Shown: positions 26,201 to 34,191 of the stretch, piece by piece
How positions within the stretch are numbered: the first letter of the stretch is position 1
How the letters are laid out: the number at the start of each line of letters is the position of its first letter
Source: Planctomycetota bacterium
Lineage (GTDB): Bacteria; Planctomycetota; UBA8108; UBA1146; JAJFFE01
DNA length: 58,531 nucleotides
Reading direction: 5' to 3'
Assembly (NCBI GenBank): GCA_021776775.1
Contig: JAJFFE010000257.1
Span: 1-58,531 of the forward strand
The notes under the pieces: model-generated
The model's input: the letters and a program-made list of their open reading frames with translations, nothing else
What the model was told of the DNA's origin: nothing
Databases searched by the model: none
Made by a program: the position numbers and the translations under genes

Positions 26201-26620
26201 CTGAACCGGCACCAGCTGCGCCCCGGCGGGAGCGCCAGCGGGCACTTGCATCGGTACCGAGAACTTCGCGGTACCGTAGTGCTCGAGCATCATCCCGCCC
26301 ATGAGTTCGCTGAAGTGGGACTTCGGCTTCGACTCGGTCGGCGGTCCCGTCGCCTTGAACGCGGACTCTCCGACGGTGACCTTCGTCGGCACCCCGAGCT
26401 TCTCGTCGAGGTGCAGGCTGTACAGGTGCCAGCCAGACTCGATCGTCACCTCGAAGTCGAGCGTGAACGTGGCGCCGTCTTCGAGCCCGTGGGCTCCGAG
26501 CGCTTTGACCGTGACGTACTCGTCCTTGTCCGACGCCACGACGAACGGTCGATCGGCAGCGGTCACGGGAGCAGCAACGATGCAAGTCAGCGCGATCAGC
26601 AGTGCAATGCGCATAGGCAT
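23231..26620 (-). CDS. dsbD: DsbD-type thiol:disulfide interchange protein, predicted selenoprotein (in-frame TGA = Sec920)
   Basis: Carries electrons across the inner membrane to periplasmic thiols. It has 1,129 codons if TGA at 23863-23861 is read as Sec. Order: signal peptide (1-22); three nDsbD-like domains (about 30-165, 178-312, 333-465), each with a Cys pair (146/151, 293/298, 442/447) in CDANxC; and the DsbD membrane domain (about 538-830) with Cys559 (TPCVYP) and Cys679 (FTCVGP). Last comes a thioredoxin-like domain, VNFTGHT-U-PNC-RDI, then an extra beta-rich C-terminus. U920 sits where the first Cys of CxxC belongs. The frame stays open for 209 codons after the TGA. Without Sec insertion, a 919-residue protein lacking the thioredoxin domain would result. 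Confidence 0.85.
23818..23863 (-). promoter_or_regulatory. Sec codon and predicted bacterial SECIS hairpin in dsbD
   Basis: On the mRNA strand the TGA (23863-23861) is followed by 9 bases, then a lower stem CGGGAC (23851-23846) pairing with GTCCCG (23823-23818). A 3-base one-sided bulge ATC follows, then an upper stem GAACGA (23842-23837) pairing with TCGTTC (23829-23824). The apical loop is GGCTTCT. The loop starts 24 bases after TGA. Stem, bulge, distance and a G at the loop start all fit the bacterial SECIS pattern recognised by SelB. The hairpin is in coding sequence, as usual in bacteria. Confidence 0.82.
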
Positions 26621-26893
26621 GGAGTGAAACCTCGTCAGAGACCCCGAAGCGGGACGTCAGGGTGCAAGGAAAGCGGGTGTGGTAAGCGCGAACAACGGCG
26701 GAACACGATCGCGGGATCCAAGAGTTCCGAAAAGTCCGGTGCGAGGCGCGATGGTAGCGCGGAAGGGGTCCAGCACAAGGGTTCCGACAAGCCGTTCCGG
26801 AAGCGCTTCCCTTGGCTTTCCGTGACACATACCATTGCGGAGTCGACAGTTGAGTCCTTGCCCCAAGTCGAATCCGGCTGGTCCCACAGTTTC

Positions 26894-27505
26894 ATGAAGA
26901 CAACGCCGCTCACCGCTCTCGTCCTCGACATTTCGCGCTCGCGAAAAAAGGACACCGACCTGCACGCCTTCCTCAAGGAGCGAACGCTCCAGGTGAAGTC
27001 GATGCGGGATCCGCGCCGCGGGGCCGAGATCCTGCGCAAGGGAATGGTGCAGCTCGTTCTGCTCGTCGTCGGCCGGCGGTCCTCCCACGATCCGGTCGAG
27101 GTTCTCGACCGATTTCACGCGGCGAACTCGGACATACCCGTCATCGTGATCAGCCCCCGTCCGAAGCTCGACGAGGCGGTCAGCCTGGTCCGCGGCAACG
27201 CGTACGACTATCTCGATCGCAAAACGCTCTGGGTCGACCTCGAGAAGTCGATCTCCCGCGCGATTGCGGACAAGGGATACACCCTCTCCCGGGAGGAGAA
27301 GCTCAACGAGACACTCGGCGAGCGAATACGGTCGTCACGACTCGAACAAGAGCTCACGCTGAAACAGCTCTCCACCCGGGCCGGGGTGTCGATCAGCTTG
27401 ATCTCACAAATCGAACTCGCGCGGTCGAATGCGTCGGTCAGCACGTTGCACAAGCTCACACGAGCGTTGAACCTCTCCCTCGAGCAGCTCTTCGCGGACT
27501 TCTAG
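26894..27505 (+). CDS. Pseudo-receiver / XRE-type transcriptional regulator
   Basis: The 203-residue cytoplasmic protein has two parts. Residues about 5-125 resemble a response-regulator receiver (ALVLDISRSR, then VQLVLLVVGRRSS, IPVIVISPR, AYDYLDRK with the conserved Lys). The phospho-acceptor Asp expected after LVLL is missing (VVG instead). Residues about 140-203 form a Cro/C1-type helix-turn-helix (LTLKQLSTRAGVSISLISQIE). I chose the ATG at 26894; the frame is open far upstream only as a shadow of dsbD. It is divergent from the DsbD gene, 273 bases away. The target is unknown. Confidence 0.78.
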   Translation: MKTTPLTALVLDISRSRKKDTDLHAFLKERTLQVKSMRDPRRGAEILRKGMVQLVLLVVGRRSSHDPVEVLDRFHAANSDIPVIVISPRPKLDEAVSLVRGNAYDYLDRKTLWVDLEKSISRAIADKGYTLSREEKLNETLGERIRSSRLEQELTLKQLSTRAGVSISLISQIELARSNASVSTLHKLTRALNLSLEQLFADF

Positions 27506-27520
27506 AACGGGACTCGACTC

Positions 27521-28273
27521 ATGCTTCAACTGACATGCCGGTGCGGCTGGTCGAAGAGCTTCGACCCGAGCCAGATCGGGATCCAGATCAATTGCCCGGA
27601 GTGCGACAGGGACTTTCCCATCACTGACGACCCGGTCGCATTCTCGGCCCGCAACACAGGCGTCGCCGAGCTGAGTTTCGCCGAAGAGATCGAGGTTCCC
27701 GAGGAGCCGAAGCAGTCCGCTCCTCGAACACCGCGTCCGAACCCGGGATCGAGTCATTCGCCGGGAGCGTCGGTCAGCTACCGCCCTACCACCGGCTCGC
27801 GAACACTGCGCAACATGAAGAAGGAGCGCCGCGTCTCGCAGCAACGTAGTAGCGTGATCCCTATCGTGCTCATCCTCGTCGGAGTCGCCATCGTCGGCGC
27901 GATCGCGTTCAGCGTGCTGAGGAGCTCCGATCGGACCGCTAGCCTCGAGCAGTCTCGCGCGGTCACCGAGCAAGCGATCGAAGCGCTCAAAGAGGCGACG
28001 ACCGCGAGCGCACTGGGCTACTTCACATCCGCCGTCAGCTCCCAAACGGTGCTCACCGACTTTGCGGAAGTTCGCGAAAAGCTGGGGCACACGAACTTCG
28101 AATTCAAGCGGACCGACGCTCCGGCAAAGGGGTCGTTCGAAGCGGTCACGATCGTTTACACTGCCAAACAGAGAAGCCGCGGGGTCGAATGCAAGTTCGA
28201 CGTCGTTCGCGTGGCAGGCAACTGGAAGATCAAGTCCTACTCGCTGCGAGATATGACCCCGACCGAACTTTGA
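27521..28273 (+). CDS. Zinc-ribbon membrane protein of unknown function
   Basis: A 250-residue protein, family not recognised. The N-terminus carries a likely zinc ribbon (CRCGW and CPEC, Cys positions about 6, 8, 25 and 28). A low-complexity Pro/Ser linker follows, then one TM helix (IPIVLILVGVAIVGAIAFSVL, about 108-130). The extracytoplasmic C-terminal domain ends FDVVRVAGNWKIKSYSLRDM, which resembles the NTF2/DUF4878-like beta-sheet tail. It starts 15 bases after the regulator and 30 bases before kdsA, so co-transcription is likely. Confidence 0.7.
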   Translation: MLQLTCRCGWSKSFDPSQIGIQINCPECDRDFPITDDPVAFSARNTGVAELSFAEEIEVPEEPKQSAPRTPRPNPGSSHSPGASVSYRPTTGSRTLRNMKKERRVSQQRSSVIPIVLILVGVAIVGAIAFSVLRSSDRTASLEQSRAVTEQAIEALKEATTASALGYFTSAVSSQTVLTDFAEVREKLGHTNFEFKRTDAPAKGSFEAVTIVYTAKQRSRGVECKFDVVRVAGNWKIKSYSLRDMTPTEL

Positions 28274-28303
28274 CCCTTCGCCTCACGGAAACGCCGAGTA
28301 AAC

Positions 28304-29143
28304 ATGCCGCTGCGAACTAGCTTCTCCCTACCCGACCGAGAGCTGACTGCCCCGCTGTTCTTCATCGGACCCGACGTCGTCGAGTCTCGAGAGTTCGTTC
28401 TCGAGGTCGCTACTCGTGTTCAAGAAATTGCCGAGGCACGCGGGATCTCCGTCGTGTTCAAAGCGTCGTTCGAGAAGGCCAACCGTTCGTCCGCGAGCTC
28501 ATACCGCGGGCCAGGCATCGAAGAAGGGCTGTCAGTACTCGACGAGGTTCGCCGAACCACCGGGCTGCCGGTCATGTCCGACATTCACGGCCTCGAACAA
28601 ATCGACGCCGCGGCGCAGGTGCTCGACGTCATCCAGATCCCAGCGTTTCTATCGCGCCAGAACGCACTTTTGGAGGCAGTCGCGGCGACCGGCAGGACCG
28701 TCAACCTCAAGAAGGGCCAGTTCCTCTCTCCGTGGGACATCCCGGCGCGAGTCGACGTGCTGCGATCAGCCGGGGCGCACGAAGTATTGATCACCGAACG
28801 TGGTGTCTCCTTCGGCTACCAACGTCTCATCAACGACTTTCGCGTGATTCCGATCACTCACGGAACCGGGGCCGGATTGATCTTCGACGCCACGCACAGT
28901 GTGCAGACACCCGGCGGCGCGGCGGGCAAGAGCGGCGGGGAACGCCCCTTCATTCCAGTCCTGGCGCGGGCGGCCGCGGGAGCCGGGGCGGACGGATTCT
29001 TCTTCGAAGTACATCCGAATCCCGAGGACGCCTTGTGTGACGGCCCGAATTCGCTCCCACTCGACTCGCTCGAAGCGGTGCTCGATCAGATCACGCCGAT
29101 CACCCGGGTGGTGAGAGAACTTCCGGAGCTCGATCTTCAATGA
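28304..29143 (+). CDS. kdsA: 3-deoxy-8-phosphooctulonate synthase (KDO8P synthase)
   Basis: Condenses phosphoenolpyruvate with arabinose-5-phosphate, giving the precursor of Kdo in lipid A-linked LPS. The 279-residue TIM-barrel protein shows FKASFEKANRSS, SDIHGLEQID, PAFLSRQNALLEA, NLKKGQFLSPWDI, DATHSVQTPGG and CDGPNSLPLD, all KdsA blocks. At the residue that divides metal-dependent (Cys) from metal-independent (Asn) enzymes it reads GPDVVES, with Asp24. The CDG motif near the C-terminus resembles the metal-independent group. It overlaps the glycosyltransferase gene as ATGA. Its presence implies a Kdo-containing outer membrane. Confidence 0.94.
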   Translation: MPLRTSFSLPDRELTAPLFFIGPDVVESREFVLEVATRVQEIAEARGISVVFKASFEKANRSSASSYRGPGIEEGLSVLDEVRRTTGLPVMSDIHGLEQIDAAAQVLDVIQIPAFLSRQNALLEAVAATGRTVNLKKGQFLSPWDIPARVDVLRSAGAHEVLITERGVSFGYQRLINDFRVIPITHGTGAGLIFDATHSVQTPGGAAGKSGGERPFIPVLARAAAGAGADGFFFEVHPNPEDALCDGPNSLPLDSLEAVLDQITPITRVVRELPELDLQ

Positions 29144-29850
29144 CGTCGGACGACGACGAGCCCTTCCGCATCTCGGTCATCATTCCGGCGATCAACGAAG
29201 AAGACTCCATCGCACTGGTGATCGGGGACCTGCCTCTCGAGAAACTCGATCGAGTGATCGTCGTCGACAATGGCAGCACCGACGATACCGTCGAGCGAGC
29301 GCAACAGTCCGGCGCAATCGTGGTACGGGAAGATCGCCGCGGCTACGGGTCCGCATGTCTCGCCGGAATCGCCGCCCTGCCGGAGGCGACCGACATCGTC
29401 GTGTTCCTCGACGGGGACTATTCGGATCACCCTGAGGAGATCGTAGATATCCTTGCGCCGATTCAATCGGATGCCGCCGACATGGTGATCGGATCGCGAA
29501 TGAATGCGCGTTGCGAACCCGGAGCGATGCTACCGCAGGCCACGTTCGGGAACCGACTCGCGGTGTTTCTCATTCGGCTGTTCTTCGGGCAACGCTACAC
29601 CGATCTCGGCCCGTTCCGCGCCATCCGAAAGAGCTCCCTCGACCAGCTAGAAATGGAAGACACGAACTTCGGTTGGACGGTCGAGATGCAGATCAAAGCG
29701 GTTCGCCACGGCTTGCGCATCACCGAGGTCCCGGTCCGCTACCGCAAGCGTGTCGGTAAGTCGAAGATCACCGGGACGATCAACGGGACGATTCGCGCGG
29801 GATACAAGATCCTCTACACGATCTTCCGCTACGGACTGTGGAAGAGATAG
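29140..29850 (+). CDS. Family 2 glycosyltransferase (dolichyl-phosphate-mannose-synthase-like)
   Basis: A 236-residue GT-A enzyme without a membrane anchor. It begins ISVIIPAINEEDSI (nucleotide binding), then VVDNGSTDDT and the metal-binding FLDGDYSDHPE (DxD-like). TNFGWTVEMQIKAV and EVPVRYRKRVGKSKI are typical of polyprenyl-phosphate glycosyltransferases. The likely role is transfer of a sugar to a lipid carrier for envelope glycans. It shares the ATGA overlap with kdsA, so they form one operon. Donor and acceptor cannot be told. Confidence 0.85.
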   Translation: MTSDDDEPFRISVIIPAINEEDSIALVIGDLPLEKLDRVIVVDNGSTDDTVERAQQSGAIVVREDRRGYGSACLAGIAALPEATDIVVFLDGDYSDHPEEIVDILAPIQSDAADMVIGSRMNARCEPGAMLPQATFGNRLAVFLIRLFFGQRYTDLGPFRAIRKSSLDQLEMEDTNFGWTVEMQIKAVRHGLRITEVPVRYRKRVGKSKITGTINGTIRAGYKILYTIFRYGLWKR

Positions 29851-29983
29851 AGCGTCGAGATGGCGAACAGCCGCCAACCGGAACGCCGAGCGTCGGTGCT
29901 CGTATCAAGGTGCTCAATCGATGGACACCCAGCGTTCCGGTCGACGACTGTCGACCAACTTCGTTGCTCAGGGCGCGGTCCGA

Positions 29984-32113
29984 CTAGTCGGTAGCCGCCG
30001 TTTGAGGCTTGCTAGAAACCGGGAAAAACTCCAAAAGGGTTCGCCCAAGATTCTTGTCTTCTGACTCGATCTTCACGATCCCGATCCCGGCACCGTAGTA
30101 AATCTTCTGCCAAGTCGTGTACTGCCGGTCTGCTCCGCCGTCGATCGCATTCACGCTATGCACGACCAAGTAGTCCTCGATGGTTCCACCCGGCAGCGCC
30201 AGGGGATCGTTCGGACGGCTCAGCTCACGCGTGAATCGCATCGCTCCCTTTTCCCAAGACCACTTTGCCCCTTCGGAGAGTGGGTAACGAAGCGCAACCT
30301 CGGCCGGAGGTGACTTCTCGAATCCGTTGAGAACGTCGCCGCCACGCATGTAGACCGTGCGCGTGTGACCGCGGCGGACGTTGTCCGGACGGATCTCGAT
30401 ATCGATCTTCCAACCGCCACCGTCGAGCGGCGTCAGCATGGTGACTTCGTGCTCCTCGCGCCGACCACCAGGAACCTCGTACACCCAACGCGTCCCAACT
30501 TCGTGCGGGAAGTACCGTGACAACGATGCATACGACAGCGTCGTCAACCGGATCATGTCGTTCGCGGCGGCGTCACCGGCGGCGGTTCCGCCTTCGGCCA
30601 AAGCGTCCGGGTTCTTGGTCGCGTCGAGGTTGCGCAGGAAGATTCCGCGCAGCTCAGCCACGCGGTTCGAGATTTCATCCGCGGTCGCGACTTCTCGCAA
30701 CTCGTCGCGGACAACGCCCGACAACTCTTCCAACATTTGATCGCGTCGCTCCGGGTAGGCGTCTCGGATGATCTCCGCGGCGCGCAGCACTCGAAGCGTT
30801 CGTCGCATGGCGACGTCGTCACGAACTCGATCTTGAACGGCGCGCAGCAGCTGATCGATGTCCGCCGGGCGCGCCAGCACGTCCCACCGCTTCGCTTCGT
30901 TGAACGCGTGCTCGGCCAGCTCTAGCTGACTCGTACTCACCAGACGGCAACCCATAGACTGGAACCGCTCGGAGATGCGGCGCCTCGCTTCGGGGTCGCC
31001 CCGGAAGACCGCTGCGCTCTTGGCCGCCCATGACCGTAGCGGAACGAAGTCACCCTCGGAAAGGCCGCGGCGGAGGTGGTGCTCGATGAGGGCAACCCGA
31101 CGCGCTTTCCACTCACTGTCTCGATCCGAATCGAGAGCTTGCAAGGTATCGATGGCGACCAAGGCCTCTTCAATGTGGCCGCTCGTCTCACTCTCGCGCA
31201 ATCTCCGCTCGAGGATACGCAACTCGACGGGCCGCGACTGAAGTCGAGCCCAGGGGAACCGCTCGTTCATCTCGTTGACGGCAGCCTGCGCCGCTTCCCA
31301 GTCGGTGCTGGACAGAGCGAGCTCTGCGCGATGGAGAATCTTTCCTTCTCGACACCACGGGCTGCGAAGGAGCGAATCAGAACGGACATATGCGGCCCAC
31401 GCTTCTTCGGCGACTCGTTGATCTACCGGCCACCAGAGCTGAACGCGCTCGTACTGGGCACGTTCGATCGGGTACTCCAACGTGTACATCTTCTCCGACA
31501 CTTGAGCCGCGCGGCGGGCGAAGCCACCGCGTCGATAACACGTCGCGGACACCTGGAGAGCCAGGGAATCATCCGGAGCGGAGGTTTCGAGCCACAACGC
31601 GAGCGAGATCGCCTCGCGCGCTTGCCCGCGTTCGGACATCAACTGCGCGCGCAAGATCTGCGGGTCGGGCCAGGACGGTTCCATTTGCAGCAAGCGTGAA
31701 CTCGTCTTGATCGAGAAGTCCCAATCGCCGCGCGCCGCCTCGGCCAAACAGGTGCGATAGACCCGCACGCTTTCTGCCGCAACCCCCGCGAAATCGAGTC
31801 GCCCTTGCAGCTGTCGAAGAACGTCCTTCGTCGAGCTACCCGGCGCTTGCTTCTTCGGTCGCTCCACAGCAGAGCGCTCGGCACCGACTTCCAACGTCGT
31901 GTACACGTCGTTCTGAGGAATGACGACAATGCGGTCACCAACACGAATGCGGTAGTCGCCAGTCTCATTAGGTTCGAGCAGTTCACCCGTAATGGTGTCT
32001 CCGCTCTTGAGGTGAAAGCGAACGGACTCTGCAGTACAGACCGTGCTGAGTGAGACGAACGCCATGCCGACCGTGGCTACAAGCGCGAATCTCGAGAGTG
32101 ACATCCTAATCAT
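29984..32113 (-). CDS. Large secreted protein, TPR-like, unknown function
   Basis: A 709-residue protein with an N-terminal signal peptide (SLSRFALVATVGMAFVSLSTVCTAE). Next comes a short beta motif, VRFHLKSGDTITGELLEP... VVIPQNDVYT, of the SH3-like kind seen in many planctomycete secreted proteins. The long helical middle (about residues 85-530) looks like TPR-type repeats. The beta-rich C-terminal region (about 545-709) includes GTRWVYEVPGGRREEHEV. I do not recognise a named family. AGGAAGAG lies 8 bases before the ATG. It is convergent with the glycosyltransferase gene. Confidence 0.75.
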   Translation of the reverse strand: MIRMSLSRFALVATVGMAFVSLSTVCTAESVRFHLKSGDTITGELLEPNETGDYRIRVGDRIVVIPQNDVYTTLEVGAERSAVERPKKQAPGSSTKDVLRQLQGRLDFAGVAAESVRVYRTCLAEAARGDWDFSIKTSSRLLQMEPSWPDPQILRAQLMSERGQAREAISLALWLETSAPDDSLALQVSATCYRRGGFARRAAQVSEKMYTLEYPIERAQYERVQLWWPVDQRVAEEAWAAYVRSDSLLRSPWCREGKILHRAELALSSTDWEAAQAAVNEMNERFPWARLQSRPVELRILERRLRESETSGHIEEALVAIDTLQALDSDRDSEWKARRVALIEHHLRRGLSEGDFVPLRSWAAKSAAVFRGDPEARRRISERFQSMGCRLVSTSQLELAEHAFNEAKRWDVLARPADIDQLLRAVQDRVRDDVAMRRTLRVLRAAEIIRDAYPERRDQMLEELSGVVRDELREVATADEISNRVAELRGIFLRNLDATKNPDALAEGGTAAGDAAANDMIRLTTLSYASLSRYFPHEVGTRWVYEVPGGRREEHEVTMLTPLDGGGWKIDIEIRPDNVRRGHTRTVYMRGGDVLNGFEKSPPAEVALRYPLSEGAKWSWEKGAMRFTRELSRPNDPLALPGGTIEDYLVVHSVNAIDGGADRQYTTWQKIYYGAGIGIVKIESEDKNLGRTLLEFFPVSSKPQTAATD

Positions 32114-32260
32114 GAACTGAACTCTTCCTTGAGAGCGTCATCGTGAGCACCAATGCGTATTGATACTTCGGCCGTTCATGTCGCGGAGCTGAATAGAGAT
32201 AGTGAATGCCGCTCGAGTTATCGGATGTCGGTCGATCACCACGGGGAACGAACAGCAAGA

Positions 32261-32291
32261 AACCCCGCTGAACAGACCGTTCGGCGGGGTT
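32261..32291 (-). terminator. Rho-independent terminator of the subtilase gene
   Basis: AACCCCGC (32261-32268) pairs perfectly with GCGGGGTT (32284-32291), with an inner GAAC/GTTC stem and a 5-base loop. On the minus strand the stem is followed by a T-rich stretch (TTTCTTGC). It lies 30 bases after the subtilase stop codon. Confidence 0.85.
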
Positions 32292-32320
32292 CACTCGGTA
32301 GAATTTTCGCTGAGACGAGC

Positions 32321-33958
32321 TTACGGAAGCGCGATCGCCTCGATCTCGAGCGCGTCTATCCCTCGGTCGTAGAATCGCACGTCGTCGAGTACACCGTCAA
32401 AGTACCGCGTGTAGTAAGAGTTCCACGAGTATCGGCCGACGTCGAGAGGTTGCCCGTTGTCGCGTGGCGGGCCGACCGACAGCGACGCTTCCTCGACACC
32501 GTCGAGGTAGAGAGTCACGGTCCCGTCGGCGGTACGGGTCACCGCAACGTGATGCACACCTGAATCGACGATGGTCACCCCATCGACGAGGCTGGCCGAC
32601 GTCGCTCCGATCGGCCACGACTCGAACCGCAACCGTCCGCCGTTGAACGGGGACACAAGAAACATCCAGCCGCGTTCGCCGGCACCCTGCTTGGAAGCGA
32701 TCGGCTGCCGATCGACGACAGCGTCGATCTGAATCCACGCTGCAATCGTGAACTCCGTCGCTCCAGCCGAAGGAAAGTCGCCTAGGAGACTCCCATCCTG
32801 TCGCTGAAACCAGTCGTTGGAGAAGTCGGTCGCGTTTCCGACCGACGTCAATCCAGGGACGAGGGACGGACACGAGGAGCACGTCATGGTGTTCCCGGTA
32901 CCTGACTCGTCAGCGCCCGTTCCGTCGTCCAGCGTCAAGTGGAGAACGGGACCACTGCCCGGAACCGGAGGCGGTGGGGGCGGCGGCGGCGGTACCGATG
33001 TGAAGAACGCCGACAACCGTCCTCCGGTTGACGTATCCGCAAACTCAGGCTTGATCTCGACGTGCTCGAGCACGCGCGACTTCAGCACCGGAGTGGTGAG
33101 GCTCGGGTTCATCCACAGCAGCCGCGCAGCAACCGCGACGACTTGCGGAACCGAGAAGCTAGAGCCGTCGACGCTCTTGTAGCCGGTGGGGTCGGTCCAA
33201 AGGGGATGGCCCGCCAACTGAGCGGTGGTCCAGATATCGGTACCAGGCGCCGCCAGATCGACGAGTTGCCCGTACGAAGCGGTCGATGCGAGCGTATCTG
33301 CCTGATTACTCGCGGTGACGACGATCTTGTTCGGGCTGACACAACTCGGTGGATAGCGGTAGTTCGGCGGGTCGAGGCTGATACCTTCGTTACCACTCGG
33401 GCAGACGAACAAGAGACCGGAGTTGTCTATGGCATCGTTCAAATCAGGAAACGATCCGGGCTGGTCCCAGCCAGCAATTCCCCACGCCTCGGAGACGAAC
33501 ACCACGGCCTGAATGACTTGAGCGTTGTTGTTCGCGGCATACTCGATGGCGTCGATCAACCGCTGCTCGGTACCGGTCCCGTTGCATCCGAGGACTCGCA
33601 GGACCATGAACTGAACGTGGTCCGCCGCACCGGCGATACCGACCTCGTTGTTCGAAACCGCGCCGAGCACACCCGCCGTCGTCGTGCCGTGCCCATAGCA
33701 CGGGTCCGTCGGATCCGCGTCCGCGTCCGCGAAGTCCCAGCCGTGGACGTCGTCGACATAACCGTTGCCATCGTCGTCAATCCCGTTGCCAGGAATCTCG
33801 CCGGGGTTCACCCATAGATTGCCCGCGAGATCCTCGTGTGTCAGGTCCATGCCGCTGTCGATGAGCGCGACAACAACCGAACGCCGAGGCTGCAACTGCC
33901 ATTGATCCACGAGAATCGGGTCTCCGAGACAGAGAATGCACGCAAGAATGATGGACAT
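32321..33958 (-). CDS. Subtilisin-like serine protease with C-terminal LamG-type domain
   Basis: Predicted extracellular S8 protease, 545 residues from the ATG at 33958. The triad is Asp in VVALIDSGMD, His in GHGTTTAGV and Ser in DGSSFSVPQV (family GTSMA.P). The oxyanion Asn is in CPSGNEG. A calcium-loop-like NGIDDDGNGYVDD follows the Asp. A run of nine Pro (about residues 335-345) links it to a LamG/concanavalin-like domain (about 355-545). The N-terminus is short, with only a brief hydrophobic segment and no inhibitor propeptide, so the true start may lie upstream (frame open to 34051). Confidence 0.9.
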   Translation of the reverse strand: MSIILACILCLGDPILVDQWQLQPRRSVVVALIDSGMDLTHEDLAGNLWVNPGEIPGNGIDDDGNGYVDDVHGWDFADADADPTDPCYGHGTTTAGVLGAVSNNEVGIAGAADHVQFMVLRVLGCNGTGTEQRLIDAIEYAANNNAQVIQAVVFVSEAWGIAGWDQPGSFPDLNDAIDNSGLLFVCPSGNEGISLDPPNYRYPPSCVSPNKIVVTASNQADTLASTASYGQLVDLAAPGTDIWTTAQLAGHPLWTDPTGYKSVDGSSFSVPQVVAVAARLLWMNPSLTTPVLKSRVLEHVEIKPEFADTSTGGRLSAFFTSVPPPPPPPPPVPGSGPVLHLTLDDGTGADESGTGNTMTCSSCPSLVPGLTSVGNATDFSNDWFQRQDGSLLGDFPSAGATEFTIAAWIQIDAVVDRQPIASKQGAGERGWMFLVSPFNGGRLRFESWPIGATSASLVDGVTIVDSGVHHVAVTRTADGTVTLYLDGVEEASLSVGPPRDNGQPLDVGRYSWNSYYTRYFDGVLDDVRFYDRGIDALEIEAIALP

Positions 33959-34191
33959 ATGACGACAGCTCCAAAGCTGAGTTATTGGGGATAGTCCGTC
34001 GGCTCGGGGAGCGACCTGAGAAGGATCATTATCGCGGATGAGATCCGGCAAGTCGCGCGGGGGGATGGTTTCGCATACCCGAAGACAGAAAAAAAATGAA
34101 AAGGGTTACCTGCGTAGCACTTAAATCAAGGGCTCAGCATAGCGCCCAGCCGTCGAGGGGCGCCCAGTCCAGACGCGCCAGTCACGACGCT

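Noticed and set aside
25649..26893. Long plus-strand N-terminal extension of the XRE regulator
   Set aside because: It is antisense to dsbD, rich in Arg/His and without family-like sequence. The ATG at 26894 gives a complete receiver-HTH protein.
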